A stretch of DNA of 64,000 nucleotides, taken from positions 62,001-126,000 of the forward strand of contig CAJTXE010000004.1 of NCBI GenBank assembly GCA_910580225.1, written 5' to 3'. Below are positions 17,138 through 26,587 of this stretch, piece after piece. Source of the DNA: an uncultured Acetatifactor sp. GTDB taxonomy: Bacteria; Bacillota; Clostridia; Lachnospirales; Lachnospiraceae. The stretch's first letter is position 1; every line of letters begins with the position of its first letter. The notes under the pieces are model-generated. The model was not told the origin of the DNA. It ran no database searches and saw only the letters and a program-made list of their open reading frames with translations. The translations under genes were made by a program, and so were the position numbers.

Positions 17138-18049
17138 ATGATAAAATGGTTTGGACGTATCAGAGCCACCGGCGGTTTCCGGAAAGCCTTTGTACGGTAT
17201 ATTACCAAGGGGCGCAGCAACCGCAGCGTGGGAGGCACAGCATTTTTACTTTTGTTTATATTGGCATTTGCCATATTTGCCATATTCCCGGTAGCGTTCA
17301 TGGTGGGAAATGCATTGAAGCCCATGCGTGAGCTGTATCGTTATCCGCCTACCATTCTCCCGCAGAACCCTACGGGGCAGAATTTCAAGGATTTGCTGGT
17401 GTATGCCAGCGAGTCACTGGTACCTTTTACCAGATATCTGTTTAATACGGGAGCTTTGGTGATACTGGGATGTCTGGGACAGATTCTGCTCTCTGCCATG
17501 GCTGCATTTCCTCTGGCAAAGTCGGATTTCAGGGGAAAGAAGCTGATGAGCAATATGGTAGTGTATGCTCTGATGTTCTCCGGGGCGGTAACGGCAGTGC
17601 CCAACTACCTGATTCTGACGAAGCTGGGGCTGGTTGACAGCCTGTGGGCGATTATCCTGCCGTCTTTTGCCTCTACATTGGGACTTTATCTGATGCAGAA
17701 CTTCATGGAGATGCTGCCGGATTCCCTAATTGAGGCGGCAAAGATCGACGGGGCAAGCTATTTCCGGACGCTGGTTTCGATTATTATGCCAGTGGTAAAA
17801 CCGGCATTGATGACGGTATTTATCTTTACATTCCAGGGACTCTGGGGTAATACGGGCGGCAGCGTACTGTATACGGAAAACATCAAACCTTTGAGCTATA
17901 TGCTTTCCCGTATCGCTTCCACCGGTATAGCCAGACAGGGAATGGCATCGGCGGCGTCTCTGCTTTCGTTCATTATCCCGGTGCTGATCTTCGTGGTCAC
18001 CCAGAGCAATGTCATGGAAACAATGGCTACCTCCGGTATGAAAGATTAA
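17138..18049 (+). CDS. Carbohydrate ABC transporter permease (MalG type), pair 1
   Basis: 303 aa, six predicted helices, EAA loop at EAAKIDGASYFRTLVSIIMP. It is the second half of the membrane channel with the gene just upstream. Starts one base after its partner's stop. Its C-terminus (SNVMETMATSGMKD) matches the short basic/acidic tails seen in LplC/YtcP-type permeases. Confidence 0.9.
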   Translation: MIKWFGRIRATGGFRKAFVRYITKGRSNRSVGGTAFLLLFILAFAIFAIFPVAFMVGNALKPMRELYRYPPTILPQNPTGQNFKDLLVYASESLVPFTRYLFNTGALVILGCLGQILLSAMAAFPLAKSDFRGKKLMSNMVVYALMFSGAVTAVPNYLILTKLGLVDSLWAIILPSFASTLGLYLMQNFMEMLPDSLIEAAKIDGASYFRTLVSIIMPVVKPALMTVFIFTFQGLWGNTGGSVLYTENIKPLSYMLSRIASTGIARQGMASAASLLSFIIPVLIFVVTQSNVMETMATSGMKD

Positions 18050-18062
18050 GGGGAGGGTGAAT

Positions 18063-19532
18063 ATGAGAGAAAATATGAAAAAATGTCTTTTATATGTGCT
18101 GGCGGGGCTGATGATGCTGGCGACGCCCTTTACCGTTTCGGCGGAAGGGACGGCAAACTACGGTTTTGGCTGCGGCGGTCCTTACAGAAAGGCTCCGGTG
18201 GCCTATGAGGTTGAGAAGGTATATCATGCCTCGGACCTGGAAGGCGTAGAGAATTTAAATGAGCTGGAATCCATGTTTGTGACGGATGATTCCATCTATG
18301 TGGCAACCCTGAATGCTGTTTTGGTACTGGATCATGATTTCAATGTGAAACATATTCTGTCCGAGTATAAAGATGAGAATGGGAATGATGCCAAAATCAA
18401 CGGTCCCCAGGGTATCTTCGTAACCGAAGAAGGAACGTTGTACATATGTGAACCTAACAGCAGTCATGTATTGATTTTCGACAAAAATTATCAGCTGCTC
18501 CGCAATTATGGGGTGCCCGCCGGCCTGGATATTGCCGTGGTATACAAGCCTTCCCAGATCGTGGTAGACAGCCTGAACCGTATGTACATTATCGCTTCCG
18601 GTGTTTATGAAGGAATTCTGGAGGTAAATGCGGACAACAAGTTCCAGCGCTATTTCGGAAGTACCACCGTATCCATTTCACCGCTGGAGGTGTTCTTCCG
18701 TATGATCGCAACGGAAGCTCAGCTGAGCAAGCAGGCATTGATATTGCCTACAGAATATTCCTCTATGACGATTAACAAGAAGGGGTTCATTTATACTACA
18801 ATAAGATCTTCTGAAGTGGAGAATCCGATTCGTCTGCTGAATGTAAACGGAAAGGATATCATGCCTGAGGACTGGCAGGAAAATCATCCCATGGGTGACT
18901 GGGCTTATTCCATATCCCAGAAAGCCAATTCCGAGACCGGACCCTCCAACCTGTCTTACATCGATTGCAATGAATATGGAATGTATATGGTGCTGGACAG
19001 GACGAGAAACAGAATCTTTACGTATGACAGTGCATCCAATGTCCTCTTCGTATTCGGAGGCAGCGGAGACAAAGATGGTTGTTTCAGGAATCCGGTAAGT
19101 ATCCGCTGGTTGGGAGAGAACAACAGAGTGCTGATTGCAGATAAGCTTGCCCAGTCCATCACTGTGATGAAGCCTACCAACTATGCCAATGCCATTATCG
19201 ATGCGGTAAGGCTGGAGACAGAGGGGGACAGACAGGGGGCGGTAGTCCGCTGGCAGGAAGCGCTGAATATGAACAGCAACTGCTACGTGGCCATAGACGC
19301 CATCGGCAGGGAGCTTTACTGGGAAGGGCAGTATGAGGAATCCCAGGAACTGCTGGGCCAGATCTACCGGAGCGATTATTATTCCATGGCGTTTGAGAAG
19401 ACCAGGGAGAAAGTGATCCGTGCCTATGCGCCTGCAGCCGTTGTGGGGCTGGTGGTTCTGATCGTGGCTGTCAAGGTAATCCGCCGTGTCAGAAGAAGCC
19501 GTAAAGGAGGGAACGCTTATGCAAAAGGTTAG
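18063..19532 (+). CDS. Membrane-anchored extracellular NHL/beta-propeller protein
   Basis: 489 aa. Signal peptide to about residue 26 (TPFTVSA), then repeated blades of NHL type (GPQGIFVTEEGTLYICEPNSS; PSQIVVDSLNRMYI; NPVSIRW...VLIADKL) across about 60-370. A helical TPR-like stretch (about 380-440) follows, and a C-terminal membrane helix with a basic anchor (VVGLVVLIVAVKVIRRVRR). It is probably a surface sensor or scaffold. GGGGAGG lies 6 bases before the ATG chosen. The family travels with this type of importer and with Yip1 and DUF5696 proteins, but its role is not established. Confidence 0.78.
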   Translation: MRENMKKCLLYVLAGLMMLATPFTVSAEGTANYGFGCGGPYRKAPVAYEVEKVYHASDLEGVENLNELESMFVTDDSIYVATLNAVLVLDHDFNVKHILSEYKDENGNDAKINGPQGIFVTEEGTLYICEPNSSHVLIFDKNYQLLRNYGVPAGLDIAVVYKPSQIVVDSLNRMYIIASGVYEGILEVNADNKFQRYFGSTTVSISPLEVFFRMIATEAQLSKQALILPTEYSSMTINKKGFIYTTIRSSEVENPIRLLNVNGKDIMPEDWQENHPMGDWAYSISQKANSETGPSNLSYIDCNEYGMYMVLDRTRNRIFTYDSASNVLFVFGGSGDKDGCFRNPVSIRWLGENNRVLIADKLAQSITVMKPTNYANAIIDAVRLETEGDRQGAVVRWQEALNMNSNCYVAIDAIGRELYWEGQYEESQELLGQIYRSDYYSMAFEKTREKVIRAYAPAAVVGLVVLIVAVKVIRRVRRSRKGGNAYAKG

Positions 19533-20187
19533 CAGTTTTGATCTGAAGAAGTGGTGGGATGGTGTTGTGGAAGAAGTGATCCGTTTCCCGCTGTATATGA
19601 TGGGCAAGCCTTTCAAGGCGTTCAGCGATATCAAATACGAGGGCAGGGGAAGTGTGCCCGCCTGTGTGTTTTTTATGGTTATGCTGATGCTCTTAAGCGT
19701 ACTGCGCCAGTCCTATACGGGTACCGTATTTATAGAGACAGATCCCCGATATATGAACATATGGACGGTGATGGCAGGAGTACTTGCACAGACGATATTG
19801 CTGGTAGTGGCGAACTGGTCCGTATCGGTTCTTACAAACGGAAGCGGCAGTGCAAAGGAAATTTTTATGGTGGCCATATATGCACAGTATCCTTACATGT
19901 GGCTGAGCGCATTGTATCTGGCGCTTTCCCATGTGCTGTCATTGAACGAACAGGCGCTGCTCAGCTTCTGCCTGGCGCTGGGTGTGGTATGCATGCTTTT
20001 CTATGGCTTTATCGGACTTGTCTCGGTGCACGGTTTTGGGTTTTTCCAGGGAATTGCTTCTGTTGTGCTGACGCTGATTGCATTGCTGATTATTATATTT
20101 ATCATACTGCTGCTGGTGATGATGGTCAGTGAGCTGGGAGCGTTCCTGGGGACTGTGTGGGATGAGATTGTGCTGCATTATTTCTAG
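19519..20187 (+). CDS. Yip1-family membrane protein
   Basis: 222 aa with a cytoplasmic amphipathic N-terminus (EEVIRFPLYMMGKPFKAF) and five or so hydrophobic segments, the layout of the Yip1 domain. AAAGGAGGG precedes the ATG at 19519, which overlaps the end of the propeller gene by 14 bp, implying coupled translation. It probably partners the propeller protein in the membrane. Function in bacteria is unknown. Confidence 0.7.
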   Translation: MQKVSSFDLKKWWDGVVEEVIRFPLYMMGKPFKAFSDIKYEGRGSVPACVFFMVMLMLLSVLRQSYTGTVFIETDPRYMNIWTVMAGVLAQTILLVVANWSVSVLTNGSGSAKEIFMVAIYAQYPYMWLSALYLALSHVLSLNEQALLSFCLALGVVCMLFYGFIGLVSVHGFGFFQGIASVVLTLIALLIIIFIILLLVMMVSELGAFLGTVWDEIVLHYF

Positions 20188-20249
20188 GGTGACAGATGCT
20201 GCACACGGATGCTAGTTAATTAGGTAAAAGAAAGGACGCAAGCAAGAGA

Positions 20250-22757
20250 ATGAGAAGATTATGGCAAAAGAAAACTGCATTATTGTTTGCCCTGTTGTTC
20301 CTTGCAGCAGAAGTGCTGACTCCGATAAAGGCACATGCTTATACAGTGGAATCGCCGGGGGAGGAAACCGCCGGTATGGAGCTGGTGGCGCAGACTGACC
20401 AGGCACAGCTTTATCTGGACAGAGAAGATGCGTTGCTTTGTCTGGTGGACAAAAGCAGCGGTACTGCTGTTAAGACAAAGATTATGGATGGCGACAGCGG
20501 CAATGCCAATATCAAGGCAAATCAGAAATCAGATTTTATTGTTTCTTATTACAAAGATATCAAAGCTGCCAACACTCTGTCTCAGGCCAATTTCACTATG
20601 GCGATTGAACCCGGACAGGTGGAATATGCCGAGATCGAGAATGGAGTAAAAATCGTTTACACGTTAAAAGAAGATAAGCTTTCTCTGGATTGTGTACCCA
20701 AGTATATTTCAGAGGAGCGAATGAAGTCACTGGTGCTGGAACACCTTTCGGTGGAAGAGCGTGAATGGCTGAACGACTTTTATCGTCTGTTTGACGGGAA
20801 GTATACCCGTACTAAGGACGGTAATGAACTGCAGTCTACGATCCGCAAGATTTACACAATGTTTTATGAAACCGGTGAGTATACAGAGGACGATCTGACA
20901 GCGGACAATGAGGAAAACGGATACGAGAGTGAATGGAGCAACCTGGAGATTCAGGTTACCATGGAGTATTTTCTGGATGGAGGGGACCTGGTGGTGCGTA
21001 TGCCTATGGAAAACCTCACAGTAAATGACGAGGAGGTCATACTCTATTCGGTTACGCTGCTGCCCTATTTCCTCTCTGCAGGCAAGGAGGAAAACGGTTA
21101 TTTCGTTGTACCGGATGGTATGGGTGCTGTGATTAATTTTAACAACGAGAAGGTCTATGCAACCAATTATGCCAGCCGGGTATACGGAGGAGATGTTCTT
21201 CTGAATACGGAGCCCATACCGGCAGCGGATTATTCCGCCAATATGCCTGTTGTCGGTGCAGTCTATGATGACTATGCCATGCTTGCCATCGTGGAAGGCG
21301 GTCAGGGGATGGCGGAAATCAATGCCAAGATTGCGGGTAAAACGGATGATTACAACAATGCCTATTTTACATTTTATCTGACAGAAAAGGAGAATGTGGC
21401 CAGTACTGTCAGCTCCGGTGTAATGGTGAATCGGTATGTGCAGGATCCTTATACAGGAAGCATTACCATTCGCTATAAAATGCTCACAGATGCAGAGGAG
21501 ACAAATTATACCGGATTGGCCCACCTGTACAGGCAGTATCTGTTGGATCAGGGGGTATTGAGTCCCCTGGAGAACTACGATGCAGAGCTTTACCTGGAGA
21601 TTCTGGGATCCACTCTGGAGTCCAAGACATTCCTGGGCTTCCCTTACAGCGGAGTGAGAAAGCTTACTTCCTTTAAAGAAGCTTCAGCGATTCTGGAAGA
21701 CCTGAGCAGCCGGGGGGTATCGGATGCAGTAATTCAGCTGGACGGCTGGCTGGACGGCGGACAGAGGCATGAAAATTTAAGCAAGGTAAAAATTGAAAGT
21801 GCACAGGGAAGCAAGAAGAGCTTCAATGACCTGGCCGGGAAGGCGGAGAGTCTGGGATACAGACTATACCCTGATGTAGCCATGCAGTATATCTATCCTT
21901 CCTTCGACATGTTCCAGAAAGGGAGTGCCGAGAGTTATGCCAAGAAATATGCCAGCCGCTATCTGAGTAATCAGTATGCATGGCACACGGAATTGGCAAT
22001 GGCAGGTTTTACTTCCAGATTCAGTATGATCTGGTCACCTTATATGCTGTCGCCGACTTATCTGCCGACTTATACGGAGAAGGCGGTAAAGGGCTTAAGC
22101 AAATTCGATATTCAGGGACTGACCGTGACGGATATGGGGATGGAGCTGATTCCGGATTATAATGAGAAGGCTTCTGTCAATCGTGATTCGGCACTGGGCA
22201 AGGTAGCAGAGGCTATGGACATTCTGGAGGAGAAGTTTGAGCTTGTGATGAAGGCGCCTTATCAGTATGCATGGGACGGTGTGCAGAAGATGAGCGATAT
22301 GCCTACCAGAAGTACCGAGTATACGGTTTTTGATTATGATGTACCGTTCCTTCAGCTGGTGCTGGACGGGTGTGCTTCCTATTCAACTGAGCCGCTGAAC
22401 TACCAGACGCAGAAGGATACATCCGAGCTGCTTCTGAAGTGTATTGAGACCCGCAGCAATCCGAAGTTTTATGTGATGGAAGAGGAGATGGATGCACTGT
22501 ATTACGCATTGTATGCAGATTATTATTCCATCAATTACGGACAATGGGCTGATCGGATAGCCCAGATTTACAGTGAATATGCAGCTTTTGCCTCCAAAGT
22601 GAAGGACAGTAATATGGCTTCCCATGAGACAATGGCTGAAAAGCTGGTAAAGGTAACTTATGAGAACGGCGTTACCGTATATGTGAACTATGGAGACAAA
22701 ACGGTATCTGCCGACGGCAAAGAGGTGGCAGCACACAGCTACCTGGTTGTAGAATAG
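20250..22757 (+). CDS. Secreted DUF5696-family protein (possible glycosidase-like)
   Basis: 835 aa. Signal peptide ends at about residue 30 (IKAHA). An N-terminal beta-rich domain (about 35-410) precedes an alpha/beta-barrel-like region (about 440-740: VSDAVIQLDGWLDGG; YRLYPDVAMQYIYP; GLTVTDMGMELIPDY) reminiscent of glycoside hydrolase barrels with Asp-rich strand ends. A short C-terminal beta domain ends the protein. The family is found beside YtcQ/LplB-type importers, which fits release of transportable sugars. It is the only candidate enzyme in the cluster. No catalytic pair can be assigned by eye. Confidence 0.78.
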   Translation: MRRLWQKKTALLFALLFLAAEVLTPIKAHAYTVESPGEETAGMELVAQTDQAQLYLDREDALLCLVDKSSGTAVKTKIMDGDSGNANIKANQKSDFIVSYYKDIKAANTLSQANFTMAIEPGQVEYAEIENGVKIVYTLKEDKLSLDCVPKYISEERMKSLVLEHLSVEEREWLNDFYRLFDGKYTRTKDGNELQSTIRKIYTMFYETGEYTEDDLTADNEENGYESEWSNLEIQVTMEYFLDGGDLVVRMPMENLTVNDEEVILYSVTLLPYFLSAGKEENGYFVVPDGMGAVINFNNEKVYATNYASRVYGGDVLLNTEPIPAADYSANMPVVGAVYDDYAMLAIVEGGQGMAEINAKIAGKTDDYNNAYFTFYLTEKENVASTVSSGVMVNRYVQDPYTGSITIRYKMLTDAEETNYTGLAHLYRQYLLDQGVLSPLENYDAELYLEILGSTLESKTFLGFPYSGVRKLTSFKEASAILEDLSSRGVSDAVIQLDGWLDGGQRHENLSKVKIESAQGSKKSFNDLAGKAESLGYRLYPDVAMQYIYPSFDMFQKGSAESYAKKYASRYLSNQYAWHTELAMAGFTSRFSMIWSPYMLSPTYLPTYTEKAVKGLSKFDIQGLTVTDMGMELIPDYNEKASVNRDSALGKVAEAMDILEEKFELVMKAPYQYAWDGVQKMSDMPTRSTEYTVFDYDVPFLQLVLDGCASYSTEPLNYQTQKDTSELLLKCIETRSNPKFYVMEEEMDALYYALYADYYSINYGQWADRIAQIYSEYAAFASKVKDSNMASHETMAEKLVKVTYENGVTVYVNYGDKTVSADGKEVAAHSYLVVE

Positions 22758-22770
22758 GGGGTGAAAGAAA

Positions 22771-23676
22771 ATGCAGGAGACGAAAAAGAAACGGAAAAAA
22801 ACCTCCGATTTTTACCGCAGACAGGATAGATGGGCGCTTTTGATGATGACGCCGTGGCTGATCGGTGCGATATTCTTTTTCCTGAAGCCGCTGGTTGAGG
22901 TTATTATCTACAGCCTGAATGATGTCCAGGTGACATTGGGAGGATTGGAGCAGACCTGGGTGGGACTGCAGAATTTTAAGTATGTATTGCGTGAGCATGC
23001 TACCTTTTACCAGGACTTGTTCGTGACCTTTTCCAATGCACTGCCCAATACCGTGCTGATTATCTTCTTTTCCCTGTTTGCAGCCGTGCTCTTGAACGGG
23101 AAATTTAAATTCCGCGGGGCTGCACGTGTACTGTTTTTCCTGCCTATCGTATTGGCAACGGACCTGATTAACGTGGAACTGGTGGGCGTGTCTCTGGAAG
23201 AAACAGGTGCAGGGGCGGCTTCACAGAACTTAAGCGGCGCAATGATGCTGGTGGATTTTATGATAGACGGTATGGGATTGCCCATAGAGGTAATTGCTTC
23301 TATCCTTGGCGTTATATCCAATGTGTTTGAGACCATCAAACTGAGCGGTGTCCAGATTTTGATCTTCCTGGCAGGTCTCCAGTCTGTCAGCCCCAGTATG
23401 TATGAAGTGGCCAAGATGGAAGGTGCAACCGCCTATGAAACATTCTGGAAGGTGACGCTGCCCACTGTATCTCCGCTGGTGCTGACCAATGTTATTTACA
23501 CACTGACGGATAATCTGATGAGGACAAAGCTGGTGGATACGATTCAGGCGACTGCATTCGGCAGCGCACAGTATGGCAACAGCGCAGCCATGAGTGTATC
23601 TTTCCTGGTACTGACACTGGTTGTGGTGGGTGTCGTAACATTGATTCTCGGAAAGGTGGTGTTCTATAATGACTAA
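22771..23676 (+). CDS. Carbohydrate ABC transporter permease (UgpA/LacF type), pair 2
   Basis: 301 aa with a basic N-terminus (KKKRKKTSDFYRR), six predicted helices and EAA loop at YEVAKMEGATAYETFWKVTLP. Compared with pair 1 it has a longer periplasmic loop between helices 2 and 3 (ETGAGAASQNLSGAMM). GGGGGTGAAAG lies before the ATG. Overlaps the next permease by 8 bp. Confidence 0.9.
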   Translation: MQETKKKRKKTSDFYRRQDRWALLMMTPWLIGAIFFFLKPLVEVIIYSLNDVQVTLGGLEQTWVGLQNFKYVLREHATFYQDLFVTFSNALPNTVLIIFFSLFAAVLLNGKFKFRGAARVLFFLPIVLATDLINVELVGVSLEETGAGAASQNLSGAMMLVDFMIDGMGLPIEVIASILGVISNVFETIKLSGVQILIFLAGLQSVSPSMYEVAKMEGATAYETFWKVTLPTVSPLVLTNVIYTLTDNLMRTKLVDTIQATAFGSAQYGNSAAMSVSFLVLTLVVVGVVTLILGKVVFYND

Positions 23677-24700
23677 GTCCAAAACCAAGGCTTCCACCCG
23701 GGCAAAAGGCAGGCGGATCCCCAAGACGGCGAATGAATGGGCTTTCTGGTTCCGGCGCAAGGGAGGGCATATGGTGATGTCCATTCTGCGGTATGCGCTG
23801 ATCCTGAGTATCGGGTTTATTATCCTGATGCCCATACTGCAGATGATTTCCAAATCATTTATGTCGCCGGAAGAAGTGGGCAGTCCTGTTTCCACATGGG
23901 TTCCCTCGGCTTTTTCCATTGAGCACCTGTTTGTTGCGTTCAAGCTGCTGGATTATCCTTCATCGCTGGCCTATACGCTTGGTACTACTGCGCTGCAGGT
24001 GGTGCTGCAGATTCTGTCTGCCGCCGTGACAGGATATTCCTTTGCAAGGATTCGTTCCAAGAAGCTTCAGAAGCTGTTTGGTGTTGTGATTCTGACCATT
24101 GTGGTGCCTCCATCAGTTTTGATGCTGCCTCAGTATTTGTTTTTCAGGAACTTTGACATTTTTGGTATTATCAAGCTGATAACGGGATCCTCCATCAATT
24201 TGCTGGGAAATCCGGTGGCATTGTATATGCTGGATTTCTTCGGAATGGGCTTAAAGGGCGGTCTGTATATCTTTATATTCCGCCAGTTCTTCCGTGGGCT
24301 TCCCAGGGAGCTGGAGGAAGCGGCGCATATGGACGGCTGCAGCTTTTTGGGCACTCTGTTCAAAATTATTCTGCCCAATGCCGTTCCCGGTATTATTACG
24401 GTAGGTGTGCTGAGCTTTGTGTGGAACTGGAATGACACTTATTATACGAATCTGTTTGTGGCAAATAAGCTGAACCTGATGGTGAAGCTGAATTCCTCCT
24501 CTGCAGGTATGGACAATGCTCTGTGGGGAATTCATACCAAGATTCCCGGTGATTTTTACTTCCAGCACATGAACGTATTGTATCAGGCTTCCATATTGAC
24601 AGCGGCGTCCCTGCTGGTAATTCTGCCGCTGATTGTGCTCTACATGTTTATTCAGAAGCGTTTCGTGGAGAGTGCAAGCAATGCGGGTATCGTTGGGTAA
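23669..24700 (+). CDS. Carbohydrate ABC transporter permease (MalG type), pair 2
   Basis: 343 aa, six predicted helices with a positively charged N-terminal extension of about 30 residues. EAA loop at LEEAAHMDGCSFLGTLFKIILP. Together with the overlapping upstream gene it forms a second complete membrane channel in the same cluster. No second ATPase or dedicated third binding protein is seen, so it presumably works with one of the two binding proteins upstream. Confidence 0.9.
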   Translation: MTKSKTKASTRAKGRRIPKTANEWAFWFRRKGGHMVMSILRYALILSIGFIILMPILQMISKSFMSPEEVGSPVSTWVPSAFSIEHLFVAFKLLDYPSSLAYTLGTTALQVVLQILSAAVTGYSFARIRSKKLQKLFGVVILTIVVPPSVLMLPQYLFFRNFDIFGIIKLITGSSINLLGNPVALYMLDFFGMGLKGGLYIFIFRQFFRGLPRELEEAAHMDGCSFLGTLFKIILPNAVPGIITVGVLSFVWNWNDTYYTNLFVANKLNLMVKLNSSSAGMDNALWGIHTKIPGDFYFQHMNVLYQASILTAASLLVILPLIVLYMFIQKRFVESASNAGIVG

Positions 24701-24816
24701 TAGGAGAGAATACTTTTTGAACTTGTAGAAATGTACGGTATTGTGTATGGGGTTGCGGCATGTAATAAACAAAGTGCAGCAGCCCCATTCCATACCTGCG
24801 GAGAGGAGGCCGAAGA

Positions 24817-25473
24817 ATGGAACAGGATGCGTTTGAGAGAATGCAGAATTCCCGGATGTATCGTTTTTTTGAATGTCTGTACCGACTTTTTCAGATCAAT
24901 TTGTGTATGATATTGCTGGCGTTGTGCGGATTGGCTGTGTTCGGGCTGTTTCCGGCCATGTTTGCGGCAGCGGCCTATTTTAATGATGTATTTGAAGGGA
25001 AAGAAGGCAAGGTACTGCAGTCGATGTTCGGATATTTCAGACAGTATTTTTGGACAGGAAATATTCTGATGCTGATCTATGTACCAGCTTTGGCGATGGG
25101 ATTGTATACGGTATATGGACAGGAGCTGAACACCATGCTTTATCTTGTCCTTTTCTGCTGGCTGATTGGAGCTGTGGTGCTGCGCTGGTATCTTCCGGCA
25201 GTGACTGTATTGTATCCGGAATTTGGAATAAGGAAGAAGATTTTATTTTCGCTGGTGGTATCCTGTCACCGGTGGATGATGACGCTTTTATTTTTGATTT
25301 TTCATGTTGTCTGGCTTTACGCGGTGCTGCTTGCGCCGCAGATTATGATGTTTATTGTATTTTCCACGCCGGTGTGGTTTACTCTATGGAGGGTGAAGAA
25401 AACGATGAAGCCGGACAGTTTTTATGATCCGCTGGCGGAGGAAGATGAGACTGGCGAGGGACATTATGAATAA
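24817..25473 (+). CDS. YesL-family (DUF624) membrane protein
   Basis: 218 aa with five hydrophobic segments. The N-terminus (FFECLYRLFQINLCMILLAL) and the following GLFPAMFAA match the DUF624/YesL family, which in Bacillus lies in rhamnogalacturonan operons next to sugar permeases. GAGAGGAGG precedes the ATG. Its end overlaps the LacI-family regulator by 8 bp, tying it to the same operon. Role unknown; proposed helper of the importer. Confidence 0.82.
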   Translation: MEQDAFERMQNSRMYRFFECLYRLFQINLCMILLALCGLAVFGLFPAMFAAAAYFNDVFEGKEGKVLQSMFGYFRQYFWTGNILMLIYVPALAMGLYTVYGQELNTMLYLVLFCWLIGAVVLRWYLPAVTVLYPEFGIRKKILFSLVVSCHRWMMTLLFLIFHVVWLYAVLLAPQIMMFIVFSTPVWFTLWRVKKTMKPDSFYDPLAEEDETGEGHYE

Positions 25474-26488
25474 AGTAACAATGCAGGAGATTGCCGATGC
25501 GTTAGGGATTTCCCGTGTGACCGTCTGGAAAGTGTTCCATAATTACGAGAATGTTTCTGCGGCGATCCGATCGAGCGTCTGGGACAAGGCCATCGAACTG
25601 GGGTATGTCAAGGGAGGACCTGAGGCAAATCTGGCAAAACAGGAGAGGGAGCGGAATGTTTCAGCCATAGTTGCCAGGCCTAATTCCGCCGCATTTTCAA
25701 TGAAAATTATACACAGTCTGGCACGGGAACTGAATCTGTACAACATCAATCTCATGTATACTTATATGCCGTCCAGTTATTCGGACAAGTATAAGATGCC
25801 CCAGATGCTGTATAATAATATGGTTCAGGGAGCAGTGGTATTAAACATATATGATAAAAAGCTGACAGAAGGAATCAACAGGCTGAATCTGCCGAAAGTA
25901 TTTGTGGACGTGACACAGCAAATTAATCCGAGAAATTTAAGCGGTGATCTGGTGTTGCTGGAAGGGCAGGATACCATGTGTCAGATTACGGAATCACTGG
26001 TGTCCAGAGGGATAACGAAGATTGGATTTATCGGAGATATCAGACATGCCAGAACCAATCATGATCGATATGAAGGATTCTGCCAGTGTATGCGGGAACA
26101 TGGGCTGCCGGTGGAAGAGAAATACTGTCTCACCCGGACAAATGAGATTTTCTTCTGTGAAGAAGAAATAGGACATTTTCTTGATGGTCTTGAGACGCTG
26201 CCTGAGGCATTTGTGTGCGCCAGCGATTCCATTGCGCACTGCTTACAGTTATATTTTTCCAGACATCGGGAGCGTGTTCCGGAAGGAATTGTGGTTACAG
26301 GCTATGACGACAGTGACGAATTTACGGATGTGAGCGGACTGCTGACCACTGCCAGTGTGAAGACGGAACTTTTGGGAAAGCGTATTGCCATGCAGATTAT
26401 TTATCGTATGGAGCGTGGTGATGCACCTTATGAGACGATTTATGTGAAGCCTTCTGTGATAGAGAGAAATTCCATATTATGCGGGTAA
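25466..26488 (+). CDS. LacI-family transcriptional regulator
   Basis: 340 aa. The N-terminal helix-turn-helix and hinge are at TMQEIADALGISRVTVWKVF...; the recognition helix has W-K where most LacI members have S-R, so its operator is likely atypical. The rest is a periplasmic-binding-protein-like sensor domain (RNVSAIVARPNS; VVTGYDDSDEF). GAGGGA precedes the ATG at 25466. As the last gene of the uptake cluster it is a good candidate for its sugar-responsive repressor. No clear palindromic operator was recognised upstream of 11527. Confidence 0.9.
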   Translation: MNKVTMQEIADALGISRVTVWKVFHNYENVSAAIRSSVWDKAIELGYVKGGPEANLAKQERERNVSAIVARPNSAAFSMKIIHSLARELNLYNINLMYTYMPSSYSDKYKMPQMLYNNMVQGAVVLNIYDKKLTEGINRLNLPKVFVDVTQQINPRNLSGDLVLLEGQDTMCQITESLVSRGITKIGFIGDIRHARTNHDRYEGFCQCMREHGLPVEEKYCLTRTNEIFFCEEEIGHFLDGLETLPEAFVCASDSIAHCLQLYFSRHRERVPEGIVVTGYDDSDEFTDVSGLLTTASVKTELLGKRIAMQIIYRMERGDAPYETIYVKPSVIERNSILCG

Positions 26489-26587
26489 AAGAGAAGTATT
26501 CTGACTGATGGGACAGATACGCTTAAGAATTCTGCGGAATCAGCCGATATGAATGATAGAGTAATCATCAGAAGAGGGGGGACTGTC

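Noticed and set aside
24701..24816. GGGGTTGC / GCAGCAGCCCC as a terminator before YesL
   Set aside because: The arms pair imperfectly, the loop is long and there is no T-run.
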